Source of the DNA: Schizophyllum amplum
Lineage: Eukaryota > Basidiomycota > Agaricomycetes > Agaricales > Schizophyllaceae
DNA length: 64,000 bases
Direction of reading: 5' to 3'
NCBI GenBank assembly: GCA_007026445.1
Contig: VDMD01000001.1
Coordinates: 3,534,001 to 3,598,000, forward strand
Shown here: in pieces, positions 1 through 10,952 of the stretch
How the letters are laid out: every line of letters begins with the position of its first letter
Position numbering within the stretch: position 1 is the stretch's first letter
Notes under the pieces: model-generated
What the model saw: only the letters and a program-made list of their open reading frames with translations
Told to the model about the DNA's origin: nothing
Databases searched by the model: none
Translations under genes and position numbers: made by a program

Positions 1-1400
1 CCCTCGTCTAGCCACCAGTCGATGCGTTCTTTGGCCGCTGCTTCCGCGGTGCTGCCGCCTGCGCGTTCTATGGCGCTGCGCACGACGACGTCGGCGCGGA
101 GCTCGACGATGTCGGCGGGGTTGGGGGATCCGGCTGCGTTGGTGTCGTCCGCACTCGCATCGACGACGTCGACGTGCCCGTATCGGCGCAAGAGGTCGCC
201 GTTGGGCGGGTCGCCGTATGTATTCCACTGCGACGTTGCAATGAGATATAGATTGTAAAGGACAAGGGCCGTATACGTACGACTTGCTCGCCTGCTTTGA
301 TCGCTCGAGTGGAGATCATTTTGAGGACTGTCGGCTCGTGGTATAGCTTTGCCTGAGCAGTGTCGGTTAGACAAGATTTGATGGGACCACCACGGGTGTC
401 AACGTACGTTTTCAGACCCGTACCGCGCATTCAACATATCCGCCATTGGGACCATGCCCACTTCGGCTGCTTCCTCGTCGTCGCTGTCGTCGTCATCATC
501 TGAGTGGTCCTCGTTTGCCGGAGCAGGCTCTTCTGCAGGCGCTTCAGGGACGTCGACATCCATCGCGTCGGTGGAGGTGTTGGCTTCTTCCCCTGCGTCG
601 CTATCCGCGTCGCTCCCGTCGTCCTCCACGTTGAAGCTGCGCGAGAGCACACGGCTACCGTTCATATGAAAGGCGGTAAGGGAGAAGTGAGTGTCCAGTT
701 GATCAAGAGGAAAGAGATCAGAGCGACTCTACAGGGGAGGGGACCATGAGACAGGTGTCACAGGACATGCGAGGGAGAGACGTACTTGAATCGCAGGCAG
801 GATCTTGGTGTTGTACTCCTCTTCTGCATCTTGCTGCCCTATCTTGTCTGGAACGTCCGTGAGTATGTATATTGCGCATGCACGGACCAGACGGACCTAC
901 CACAGCAGTGCCTGCAAGCTCGGCGATCTCATTCTCTGACCAGAACATTGGCGTAGAGAACGTTGTCGGGAGCGAGTCTGGAGGAAGCATCAGCAGAGGG
1001 AGCGAGATTTGTGTCAAGAAGTTGAGGCACCTAGGTATGTCTTCCACTGGCGATCTGCCTGGGCCCCTTCCCACATCATACAGAGGATGAGGCCGCCCCA
1101 GCCCTTATCGAGCTGTCGCTCCTTCCATGCATCCGCGCCAAAAAGAGAGGGAAGAGGGGAGGTATGCGTGGATAGAACGAGAGAGCGAGGGATAGAGAAG
1201 AGTATGTGATCTGCCTATCAAGAGGCGTCTGCGTCAGGAAGGTGAAGAAGTGAATGAGTGAATCAACGCACAGGTATGTCCTTCAGCGCAACCATCCCTC
1301 TCCCACCCTCCGTCTCCGCGAATTCCGTGAGGCCGACATATTCCTTGTCGACATATCCCCCGTTTGCGGAGAACCAGTCCTGAAATACATCTATAGACAT
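1..1400 (-). CDS. SET-domain protein lysine methyltransferase, RKM4/SETD6-like (3' end outside window)
   Basis: Starts at 1400 (MSIDVFQDWFSANGGYV) and runs off the left edge, so the C-terminus is missing. Several exons rebuild a split SET domain. An N-terminal GRGMVALKDIP block is followed by LFSIPRSLVLST, by PMFWSENEIAELAGTAV, and by the core VPMADMLNAR...LYHEP...STRAIKAGEQ. After it come WNTYGDPPNGDLLRRYGHVD and the start of a Rubisco-LSMT-type substrate-binding domain. This order is typical of RKM4/SETD6 enzymes, which methylate lysines of ribosomal or nuclear proteins; the substrate here is not known. About 60 very acidic residues (runs of D/E, roughly minus-strand 620-470) are inserted just before the MADMLN motif. 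The gene is divergent from histone H3 with about 265 bp between the start codons. Family assignment is firm; the exact subfamily is inferred. Confidence 0.85.
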
Positions 1401-1500
1401 GATGATCGCTGAAGGGGGAACAGGGGGGAACGCGATCGAAAAACCCGATCAACGGATATTCCGGTCCGACGCCGCGACGCATCTTGCACGTGCAAAATTA

Positions 1501-1547
1501 ACGCGACGCGTCGCAAAAAGTCACCTGACCATACACGCCCATAAAAG
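1501..1547 (+). promoter_or_regulatory. Histone H3 promoter elements: MluI box (ACGCGT) and TATA-like box
   Basis: An ACGCGT hexamer, the core of the MCB element bound by MBF-type G1/S regulators in fungi, lies at 1506-1511. A TATA-like ATAAAA lies at 1541-1546, about 120 bp before the H3 start codon. Both suit a replication-dependent histone gene. Function is inferred from position only. Confidence 0.4.
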
Positions 1548-1665
1548 CGCGTCGACCAAACAAGCCAAACTCCGACCGCCCCTTGCCTTCAACTGCCACC
1601 GCCGACCAGCAAGAGTCGCTCTCGCCACTCTAAACTCTCTCCATCACCCACTTGAACAAGATACA

Positions 1666-2246
<581 letters not shown>

Positions 2247-2547
2247 GCGCACGGGCCATACGCATCTTGTCTCTTCCTTCTTGACTCGTTTTGTACCATG
2301 TCTGTAGTCACTGAACACTCGCACTATCTATTCGCAACCTCCGCCATGCATGTCTGAAGCGAGGCTCTTGGGCTGTCTGCTGGGATTGTTCCTCAGGTCT
2401 CGGGTCCGAATGTGCCATGAGCGACTGCTGTCAATCTCATATTTGACTTGAACAGGGGATCGTCGACAACAAGTGCTAGTCACAGTCCATGATCTCTGCC
2501 GGTATCAACGATGGTCTAACGAGCAGAAACGCCACTAAGCATGAGCG

Positions 2548-3854
2548 TCAGTGCAGGTACAGTCTACTGGCGTAAAACACACCTGGCTTCGCATGCAGTC
2601 GGAGGATGGAACGTGCATCCAGCTCGCGCAACTTTCCGCGCAAATTGGCGATGCTCTCCTCGTCTTGTTCATGCACAGGCCGGGGGATATGCAACGTCAC
2701 AGACTTCAGCGACCTCCCCAAGCACCCGGACGTGAGGGTCTGGTCCAGCCACTCCCATATGCGTGACTTCTCGATAGGATGCAGCCTGGCATTGAAGTCG
2801 ATGATGAGGTGCTCGATGTCGGGAACCGTGGCCAACAGGCTACGCAGCCATGCCCACTCCTCGTCCTGCCGCGACACGAGCACGTCCCGTAGGGCGAGGA
2901 CCTTGAGCTGGCGCATGGACGCGAGGGAGATGACGGTCATGTCGTCAGGGTCGTAGTTGACTTTGAGGGAGTGTCAGTAAAGAGAGAGGAGAGACACGGG
3001 AGAAAAAGGGAGCACGTACGGGCGCGAGGGACACCTGCGCCCAGCTCTAAGGCCTGCAGCGTGTCGCAACACTGCTCGAGGACTTTGCATGCATCGTCCT
3101 GCCAGCGGGTGTCTCGAGCGTGGAGGACGTCGAGTCGAAGGCTGCGCAGCGCGTGCACATTGAGGGGAAACGTCTTCTCTGGGTCAAGCAGCCGCTGGAC
3201 CAGCACCCAATGGTTATCACGCGTCAGGCAGAGCGCGAGGTTAGACAGCGCGGTGGAGGTGAACGGAGCCGGTGATGACGAGGGCGGGGCGATGGATGAT
3301 GATGACGGAGCAGGCGCGCGGTCAAAGGAGACCCATGAGAGACGCAGACTTCGTACGCTGGCGAGGTGGTCGAAGAGGACGAGGGGAAGCTGGAAGACGC
3401 ACGAGAGGTGGAGGGTGTGTAGACTGGGGAGAGTCGCGAGCAATGCTTGCCGGAGCTCCTCGGGTAGCCTTGCGTAGCAGACAGACGAAGGACGTAAAAA
3501 GAGGTATCGCACGCCTGGGAGGACGCGGAGGACGCCGCCGAGGTCGGCGCTCCGCGAGATCCACTGCCCATGCCCGTTCGGTTCCTCCTCAGCGTGGAGG
3601 GCACGAACGTAGCGCGCAAGGTGCGGGGACGCGCTTATGATGTGCAGGAAGTTCGCGGTCTGCTTTGCGCTGTGGAGGTGGATTGTGCGGAAGAGATGCG
3701 CCTGTGAGCAAGCGATGAGGGAGCGGTGAGATGTGGCGCAGGCTGCTAGCGATTCCTGGTCGCCTGCGGCGGCGAGCTCGTTTATGATGCATTCCTTCAG
3801 CTCCTGAGGCAGTCGCTCGTCCATCTCGGGCGTGGACATGATGGTAGGAAGCAA
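2548..3854 (-). CDS. F-box domain protein
   Basis: Two exons (3854-3020 and 2960-2548, 59-nt intron) give about 415 residues. The start at 3854 could be replaced by the in-frame ATG at 3839 (MSTPEMDERLPQELKE). The N-terminus LPQELKECIINELAAAG...SLAACATSHRSLIACSQ is an F-box, the Skp1-binding segment of SCF ubiquitin-ligase receptors. The remainder has Leu-rich repeats such as LPSLHTLHLSCVFQLPLVLF and VRSLRLSWVSF. This architecture belongs to the very large, rapidly evolving F-box/LRR-like families of agaricomycetes; the substrate cannot be predicted. A Ser/Pro-rich loop lies near residue 190. It is transcribed towards histone H3. Confidence 0.8.
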
Positions 3855-4057
3855 GGTCAGTACAGAGTCCGCCGTGTGGGACGCGCCGGTGACACTGCAG
3901 TGATCGACGAGTTATTGATGACGTCAGATGAGCCTCGCGAGACGTCCACTGACAGAGGGGACGCGGAGGTTGTTCCTTGTTTGCGCGATTCTGATAAGAT
4001 GATCGTCCTTGGTTGTCAGCACGCTCTTGCTTCTGACCACCACCACGAACACAGAAT

Positions 4058-4808
4058 ATGCCGCGCACCGCAGAGACCGCGAGCTTCCAGGTGCGCTCGT
4101 CGATCAGCGCGCGCGACGGCGGCGGCTGACCTGCATCTCGACAGTTCAATCACACGATGATCCGTGTGAAGGATCCGGAGGCCTCGGTGAAGTTCTACAC
4201 GGAGGTGAGTAAAGGAGCCCTGTAAGGTGAACACAGTTGGCTCATATTCACGACAGGTCCTTGGAATGGATCTGATCTCCAGTACGCACTCCTCCGCGGC
4301 ATGAGATGTCACCTCTGCTTACAAGATGCTCATAGAGCAACCCCGTGATGACTTCACGCTTTACTTCCTTGCCTTCGACCACGATGGTGGCAAGCTCTCC
4401 GCTGAGGAGAAGTCCGTGAAGCGCTTTTCGCGAGAGGGTGCGTTCGCCATTCATCCCATCCCTCACCACCCCCTCTAATGCCTCCCTCTACAGGTGTCCT
4501 CGAGCTTACCCACAACCACGGCACCGAGTCCGACCCCAACTTCCAGGGGTACGCAAGCGGGAATAGTGAGCCGGGCCGCGGCTTTGGACACATTGCCATC
4601 GGTGTCGACGACGTCGAGAAGGCATGCGAGCGCTTCGAGGCGATGGGCGTCACCTTCAAGAAGAAGCCCAGCGATGGAAAGATGCGCCACATCGCCTTCA
4701 TCTTGGATCCTGATGGGTGAGTTGGGGGCAGCAAGCTAGTTGAGACGAAGATACTGACCTTTGACAAGTTACTGGATTGAGATTGTGCCGAAGGTGTTGA
4801 ACCTGTAA
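4058..4808 (+). CDS. Glyoxalase I (lactoylglutathione lyase)
   Basis: Isomerises the methylglyoxal-glutathione hemithioacetal to S-lactoylglutathione in the cytosol. Six exons (4058-4090, 4145-4204, 4257-4281, 4336-4437, 4494-4716, 4769-4808) encode 160 residues starting [11 protein letters not shown]. All four expected metal ligands of the family can be located: His in [10 protein letters not shown], Glu in GVLELTHN, His in [10 protein letters not shown] and Glu in YWIEIVPK. The hallmarks [17 protein letters not shown] and [11 protein letters not shown] are also present. Exon 3 is only 25 nt. The protein is single-domain, unlike the duplicated yeast Glo1. The 3' half of the assignment is unambiguous; the first short exon is inferred from splice signals. 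Confidence 0.93.
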
Positions 4809-5559
4809 TTTGAGGTGTTGTAAACGCAATTCAATGTAGCATCAGTGGGGCGTAAGTATTCGCCCATCCAAATTCTCAAACTCACTGAGTCTAACAACCC
4901 AGTAAGTTATGCCATCAACTTGGCCCCCTTGACCTCTGACGTGGTTGAGGACAACAAGCAACCTCAACCCTATGATCTTTCATCGGCGTGCACAAAGCGT
5001 CAGAGCTTCGATTTCTGAGCGCATGCTTTCAAGTTGTCATGGACGTCCTAAATCCTCAATGGACCCTCTGAACGCATGCACTTGCGATGCCCCTTCCGAA
5101 GCACCATCCAGCATTCAGCTAAAAGCCTACATCGCAAAATAGTGTCAGCTTCGCTGACAGTGAGTGGTGATTGATTCTGCAATCGGAGACTTCGAGGTGC
5201 TGGGTTTTTCGAAGCGACTCAAATTAAACACGCCACTACACTCAATTTTAGGCTGCCAGGAGAAGGCACTATCTAGCCTCAGCTAGTTTTTTGTGCCAGA
5301 GAGAGAATCGATATTATCGTGCCGGGACCAAATCACGTGCGCGGTTGATTTTTGCATGTGACTTGCGGCAGGACCCGGAGCGGCAAGTCGCTCTCTGCGT
5401 CGTGCGAGCCCTCACAGTGACAGTGTTGCCAGCATCGACGAGTCTGACTGCCACTGAGACGCTAGTTGTCGCTAAACTTGTGAGCTTCATATTACTGATA
5501 ATCAAACGCATTACTGTATCTCATCGGCTTGCCAGAATTCAACCTTGTATGCGATAGCA
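4809..5559. other. Intergenic region between glyoxalase I and F-box gene
   Basis: About 750 bp, AT-richer than the flanking genes. I see no convincing coding exon, RNA gene or repeat. It should contain the glyoxalase 3' end and the promoter of the downstream F-box gene. Confidence 0.5.
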
Positions 5560-6927
5560 ATGGCACGGAAGGGCGATGCGCCTTCTGCCTCGGACAGCAC
5601 CACAGCCCATCCACATGCCCCGTTCATCAACCGCTTACACGCCGAGCTTCTCTCGTATATCTTCGATCTGTGTGTCGAACTCAAATCTGGCCCCGCACCG
5701 GCCCTGCGCCTCGCTCAAGTTTGTCCCATGTGGCGTGCGCTTGCGTTCGATACGACGTCGCTTTGGGAGGAGCTCTTCATTCCTTGGGAGCAATTCTATT
5801 CAGGGGCGATCCCGGGACCCGCGCGACAAGTGGAGGAGTGGTTCAAGCGCGCGGCGCCTCGTACCCTGGCACTCGAAATCTATGTGCCGTACGGCTGGCT
5901 GGTTGATGACTACGTCGCCGAGCTTGAGGTTCTGCAGGACCCGCAGGTGTTTCCTACACATCGGCTGCGCGAGCTCACCATGCCTCTCGATCTACTCGAA
6001 CGCACGGAACTCGTACGACGGAGAGCGAGCGTCTTCCCCGTCCTTCAGAGCCTCCACCTATATGTCTTGGAGGACGATAGCATCAGGCTCGATGCTCCTC
6101 TGGAAGCATTTCGCGACTGCCCATGTTTGCGTCAAGTACATCTTGACTTGGCCGGTGATAACGGGGGCCACGCAGATGAAAATTTCCCATTGCCATGGGC
6201 GTCGCTCCGAACACTCTATCTCGTCGTTGGGAGCGAAGATGCGGGGATGAACATAGTGCACGACTGCACCAATTTGGAGACATTGACTCTGGAAGCGTAC
6301 AACCAGGACGCAACCCCGACAGCCGCCATGGTCACGCTGCCCCGCCTACAGTCGCTCTCTCTCCTGATCGACTATCATTTGCCGACATGGGTCCTGCGAT
6401 CTCTGGCTCTTCCCAACTTGACATCCTTCTCCATGGTCAACGACATGCGCAACCTGCAGGACATCGCTGCCAATGTGCACTTAGCCGCCTTCCTCGCGCG
6501 CTCGCCACGTATCACGCAATTGACGCTGAAGGGCGTGTCTCTGCAGACGGACGCCTTCGTGCTCATTCTGCAGTGCATACCCGCCCTAGAGGTGCTCACA
6601 CTCGACGTGCACAGCGTCGAACATCCAGATGATATTCTGGATGTTCTAACCGCCACTCACGACGCACCTGTCCCTTGCAGAAACCTTGTTCAGCTCAACA
6701 TGCGGATAGACGGTCTGGGTCATAACAAGACCCAGGCCTTCATGGAGCGCTTCATCGTCATGGTCCACTCTCGATGCAACACTCGGGATGTCACTTGCGA
6801 AGTAGCTTGTCTTCGTCACGTCCAAGTATGGACTCAGCATGAATTCGTTCAAGGAGGTACTGGGTGGTGTGGGAGGCTTATGCAGTTACAGGACGATGAT
6901 CTAGAGATTGATGTTTACAATTCCTAG
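5560..6927 (+). CDS. F-box/LRR-like protein, intronless
   Basis: Single exon of 455 residues starting MARKGDAPSASDSTTAHPHA. Residues about 20-65 (PFINRLHAELLSYIFDLCVE...LRLAQVCPMWRALAFDTTSLW) are a typical agaricomycete F-box, with the conserved VCxxWRxLAxxTxxLW. The rest shows irregular leucine-rich units such as FPVLQSLHLYVLEDD, LPRLQSLSLLIDYHLP and IPALEVLTLDVHSVE. It is therefore a predicted SCF substrate receptor with a solenoid C-terminus. It lacks introns, unlike most neighbours, which is common for recently expanded F-box families. An in-frame TTG upstream was not used because a good ATG follows. Confidence 0.85.
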   Translation: MARKGDAPSASDSTTAHPHAPFINRLHAELLSYIFDLCVELKSGPAPALRLAQVCPMWRALAFDTTSLWEELFIPWEQFYSGAIPGPARQVEEWFKRAAPRTLALEIYVPYGWLVDDYVAELEVLQDPQVFPTHRLRELTMPLDLLERTELVRRRASVFPVLQSLHLYVLEDDSIRLDAPLEAFRDCPCLRQVHLDLAGDNGGHADENFPLPWASLRTLYLVVGSEDAGMNIVHDCTNLETLTLEAYNQDATPTAAMVTLPRLQSLSLLIDYHLPTWVLRSLALPNLTSFSMVNDMRNLQDIAANVHLAAFLARSPRITQLTLKGVSLQTDAFVLILQCIPALEVLTLDVHSVEHPDDILDVLTATHDAPVPCRNLVQLNMRIDGLGHNKTQAFMERFIVMVHSRCNTRDVTCEVACLRHVQVWTQHEFVQGGTGWCGRLMQLQDDDLEIDVYNS

Positions 6928-7127
6928 CTTCAGTCTAAGTACCTCGACCTGACATTGTGTTTGCATCAGTTCTGAAGGGACAGATCCGACAGCAAGTGAA
7001 TAATTCTATACTCAGACTGCGGCGGCGTGAGCGCGCCCCCATTGCGGTGGTCGGCAAGTCCCGAGGCTTTGTGGCGCTCCATGTTGAGCTCTCGATGCAG
7101 CTTGCGGTCGTCCTCAATGTCCTTGTC

Positions 7128-8497
7128 ATGCCAGGCGGCGCCCATGACTTGACCGCAGATCCAACTTATAACCCTTTTGCGGAGAGTCTCAACGGCGATT
7201 TCTATGTCGGTCACTCACGCCAACCCTCGGTCTCCAGCCTTCCGTCGCTGCCGGCAAGCGATCAGGGCTCTTCTCGATCCAACAACTCGGAGGGTGCTGA
7301 GCATAAGCGAGCGCCAGCGGTTGTGTCAACGCTCATGACAAGCACCAGTCATCCTCTCCTCACGGTCGACCTATCTCTAGGAAACATCACTCGACCGTCC
7401 CTTAGCAGGGCTGTCAGTGATCACGAGTCTCCGAATGATAACACTCATAATTCGTTGACTGAAGAAGAAGCGAGAGAGGATGAGAAGCTGGTCTTGGTGC
7501 ACGAAGTGCGTGTAAAGCTGCCGGAGGATGCCCTTGCTAATGAGAAACTCAGGTTCAGCCGAAGGATTCCCTTGCGGCAGTATCCATCAAGTACGGTATT
7601 CCGATGAACGACCTACGACGCGCCAACTCGATGTGGACCAACGATTCAATACACTTGAGAAGATCACTCTACATACCCATTGAGAAGGCGTCCCGCATAC
7701 CCAAATCACCGGCATCGCCCTTTCCCTCTGCGGAGACCAGTTCGCCTGGCGCAGGAGCAGAGAACGCGCTCAGCTCGGATCTCACAGGCCACGCAACTCT
7801 CAGACGAATACCTGCGGCACGCCTTTCCTACTTCCCTCCTCAGCCTTCGTCCATATCCGCTCGACCATCACTGGATTCGACCCTCCGACCGCCATTAGCC
7901 ATGTCTACACGACATTCGCTGGATTCCACCCCTCCAAACGCGATGCGAAAACACATTCGCGCCGCAACAACTCCTTCCTTCGCCGCATCCTCCCCACCAA
8001 CCATTGGATCCCTCCTGAACGCCCTCCCTGTCCGCCTTTCTCTCGACAGCACCACCAGCGGGTCTACAACGGACAGCGAGGAACACGTCGAGCTCACCGA
8101 CGTGATACATTCACGTCGGCGCAAGTCTTCATCGACGCTGAAGCCCGGCGAAGCTACGAGATCGAGCGACGTCGTGAAGACCGACGATACCACATCGGCA
8201 ACTGCACGCACATCACCAGGCCGGAGGATTCGCACACTACAGATGGAGCCAGAGCCGGGCATGGTGGTGCCTCCGGTGTCGCGCCAACGATCCGAAGCGA
8301 AAGACTTCGAGATGGGCGGCAGGTCGACGGTGAACGTGAGGTCTACGAAGAGCAGAGTGGGGACTACGGCAGGGACGGCGACAATCAACGGCTCCGGCAA
8401 GTTGCGCCAGTCACTCTGGGATGTGTTTGCCATAGATGAACCGGACGTGTCTCGCAGTCGTGACGATAGCGAGACGGACCTGGAGGATGTTCTATGA
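7128..8497 (+). CDS. LysM-domain protein (intracellular type, Ser/Pro-rich)
   Basis: Exon 1 ends at 7505 and exon 2 starts at 7553 (47-nt intron). Joining them completes one LysM motif: VLVHEV, then PKDSLAAVSIKYGIPMNDLR, then RANSMWTNDSIHLR and RSLYIPI. LysM modules usually bind N-acetylglucosamine polymers, but this one sits inside a long Ser/Pro-rich low-complexity protein with no signal peptide. It resembles eukaryotic LYSMD-type proteins rather than secreted effectors. The C-terminus ends in an acidic DDSETDLEDVL. The 5' end is uncertain: 7128 is an in-frame ATG, but homology-like sequence (DPTYNPFAESLNGDF) begins right after a possible acceptor at 7160, so an upstream exon may exist. About 440 residues in this model. 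Confidence 0.7.
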
Positions 8498-9000
8498 GTA
8501 ATGCGCACTGGAGAAGCTAGGTGGCTGAGGCCTATCATGTGGCTCAGCGAAGGGTCGCGGCGTGGGTGTACAATAGGTGTAAACTGTGAGTTTACCTTTT
8601 GCACATTCTTCGACGCGTCGTTGACAACCAGCTGCAGATACGGTATTTATCGGAGTATTTGGACCCTATACAACGAACATGATTTGAGACGGGCACTCTG
8701 TGGGTGGCCCATGTTCGTTGTTTGTATCACGGGCATTGGAACTTTGGGTGGCATAACAATGGTTGGAAGTCACGTGGAAGGCACCGCCACCGAGTCGGCG
8801 CTGAGTCAGCGACTGCTCACTCGGTCCGTCAGCGAGACGCCGAGTCGGTCCCTGACTCCTTCTCCACTGTAAGCTGCTTTTTCATTGTTATCTACTTCTC
8901 ATTGTAAGCTGACCGTCTCTTGGAGGTGTCTTAAAGGCGTCCTCGACGTCACTGAAATGAGAACCATTCACCCAACCAATACACCTTCACAGTACCAAAC
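8498..9000. other. Intergenic region with GAGTCGG-type short repeats
   Basis: About 500 bp. Around 8790-8865 the motif GAGTCGG/GAGTCAG and its complement recur several times, giving local dyad character. No gene recognised. It contains the promoter of the dehydrogenase at 9001. Confidence 0.4.
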
Positions 9001-10619
9001 ATGACACTTCCTACCTCTGGATCGCAATACGTCTTCCCGGGGGTGAGTGTCGTGCTGAATATTTTCGTAGGACGGCTTGGTTGACACGATTATTGTAGTT
9101 CAATGGCTTCCGCAACATGACACTGCGCAAGGTGCCCGTCGATCCTCCCGTTCGCGACGAGGTGCTAGTGAAGGTTCACGCCGTCTCCCTGAACGTGAGT
9201 ACACAACCTTCCTCTTAATTTGTCTGTGGTACCTTCAGTGCCAGCGCCGTCGCTGACATGATTCTTGCAGTATCGCGACAATTTCGTCGCCGCGGGAAAA
9301 TACCCACGCCCTGTGTACGTTGTTATGTTCCCCTTCGCTCTATCATTTCGTGCTCACTCTGGCACTAGCAAGGCCGCGCCTATAATTCCCTGCGCCGACA
9401 TGGCCGGGGAGGTTGTCGCTGTGGGGCCAGAGGCTTTCGTCGCGGGCGCTTCGGACGGACGCATGTGGAAGGTCGGCGACCGCGTCTGCCCGTCTGCCAC
9501 TCCCAACTTCGTCACTGGCGCCTACCGTGACTCGGAGCCTGTCCCTGACTATGGCGCCGCGATCGACGGCGTACTGTGCGAGTATAAGATCGTTCCTGCG
9601 CATGTAAGCCTGCGATCTCTTGTTCTGCTGTCGTTACTTCCCACTGCACCCCCACTTTATCAACACAAAGTGTAACTAACCAACGACCTGCAGAGTCTGC
9701 TTCCTATCCCTGAGCACCTCTCTTACGAGGAGGCGTCGACTCTATGGTGAGTTCCTCTCTTCCTTCTCCCGTCAACATAGCCAGCTAATCCTCGCTAGTT
9801 CTGCCCCGCTCACCGCCTACAACGCTCTGTTCTCTGGCCCCGAGCCGCTCAAGGCGGGCGACTACATGCTAACACTGGGCACGGGGGGTGTATCCATGTC
9901 AGCCAAGACTTTATAATGAGCCCTAGGCCGAGACGCTGACTTGATATCCCTAGCGTTGCCCTACAGCTCGCCATCGCTGCTGGCGTGAAGGTCATTGTCA
10001 CTTCGTCCTCTGACGAGAAGTTGGAGATCGCGAAGAAGCTGGGCGCGCACCATACGGTCAATTACCGCAAGACGCCGGAGTGGCATGAGGAGGTGTTGAA
10101 GATTACGGGGGGACGAGGGGTGGACCATGTCGTCGAGGTGAGTTTCGTGCTGCGGTAATGGTTATATATCGGGAGGACGCTGACGATGCTCGTAGGTCGG
10201 CGGCCTGGGCACGCTCGGTAAATCTCTCAAAGCGTGCTGCACCGGCGCCAAGGTCCATCTCATCGGCTTCGTTGCAGAGGTTAGTGTCCGATTTGACGAA
10301 AGCGATGTCGCTGACTTCGTCTCTTCTCAGGGTCAACTGGACGCCGCCATCTTGTTCGATACGATCACGAAGACGCTGACCCTGCGGGGGATCCTCATCG
10401 GGTCTATTGCTCAGTACGTCGTATGCTCGTGTCGCGCGCTATGCATGCCGTCTGATATGCATGTGTACCAGGTGGCGCGAGATGATGCGCATCGTGGACT
10501 TTGCGAAGATTAAACCGGTGGTTGACAAGGTGTTCCCATACGAGAAAGCTGTCGAGGCCTTCGACCATCTGGAGTCTCACCTCTTCATGGGCAAGGTCGT
10601 GGTGCAAGTTTGCGAGTAA
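9001..10619 (+). CDS. NAD(P)-dependent medium-chain dehydrogenase/quinone reductase-like protein
   Basis: Ten exons (9001-9042, 9099-9194, 9271-9314, 9369-9603, 9694-9746, 9799-9897, 9954-10137, 10196-10279, 10331-10413, 10472-10619) encode 355 residues. The N-terminal GroES-like domain shows VHAVSLNYRDNFVAAGKYP and CADMAGEVVAVG. The Rossmann domain has LGTGGVSIVALQLAIAAG, TSSSDEKLEIAKKLGAHHTV and GRGVDHVVEVGGLGTLGKS. The C-terminus is the usual YEKAVEAFDHLESHLFMGKV. This is the zinc-type alcohol dehydrogenase-like branch of the MDR superfamily. Family enzymes reduce enones, quinones or aldehydes; the substrate cannot be told. Every intron is canonical and keeps frame, so the model is secure. 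Confidence 0.92.
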
Positions 10620-10952
10620 AGCGAAATCAAGAGATACGATGTATAGACGTGCGAAGCAGATTATTGTTAGAGTTCAAAGCAAATGTACGCGAATATTCTA
10701 AACCATCAGTATGCACCAAGAGTCAGAGATCAAACTGCAAGCTGAAGATCAGAGGACGGTTCAAGGCGTGCAGCATGGAAGCTTACTTGATCCTCTGTCC
10801 CCTCCTTCATCAGCAGGTCCTCTGCACGAGTCCGCCAATCGGTCTCTACTATACCTCCTACGCGAGCCTTCAGAGCTTCCATCGTCATACTTGGCGGAAT
10901 ATACCTGGCGATTCTTGAGACGAAAGGTTTAAGGGGGTAAATATTTATCAGC
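10620..10952. other. Convergent intergenic spacer
   Basis: About 330 bp between the 3' ends of the MDR dehydrogenase and the GT18 gene. It should hold both terminators. Nothing else is recognised. Confidence 0.5.

Noticed and set aside
6966..7214. 82-codon minus-strand frame (MTDIEIAVETLRKRVISWIC...) overlapping the LysM gene 5' region
   Set aside because: It reads naturally but has no recognisable domain and overlaps the probable start of the LysM gene; without transcript evidence I could not choose it.
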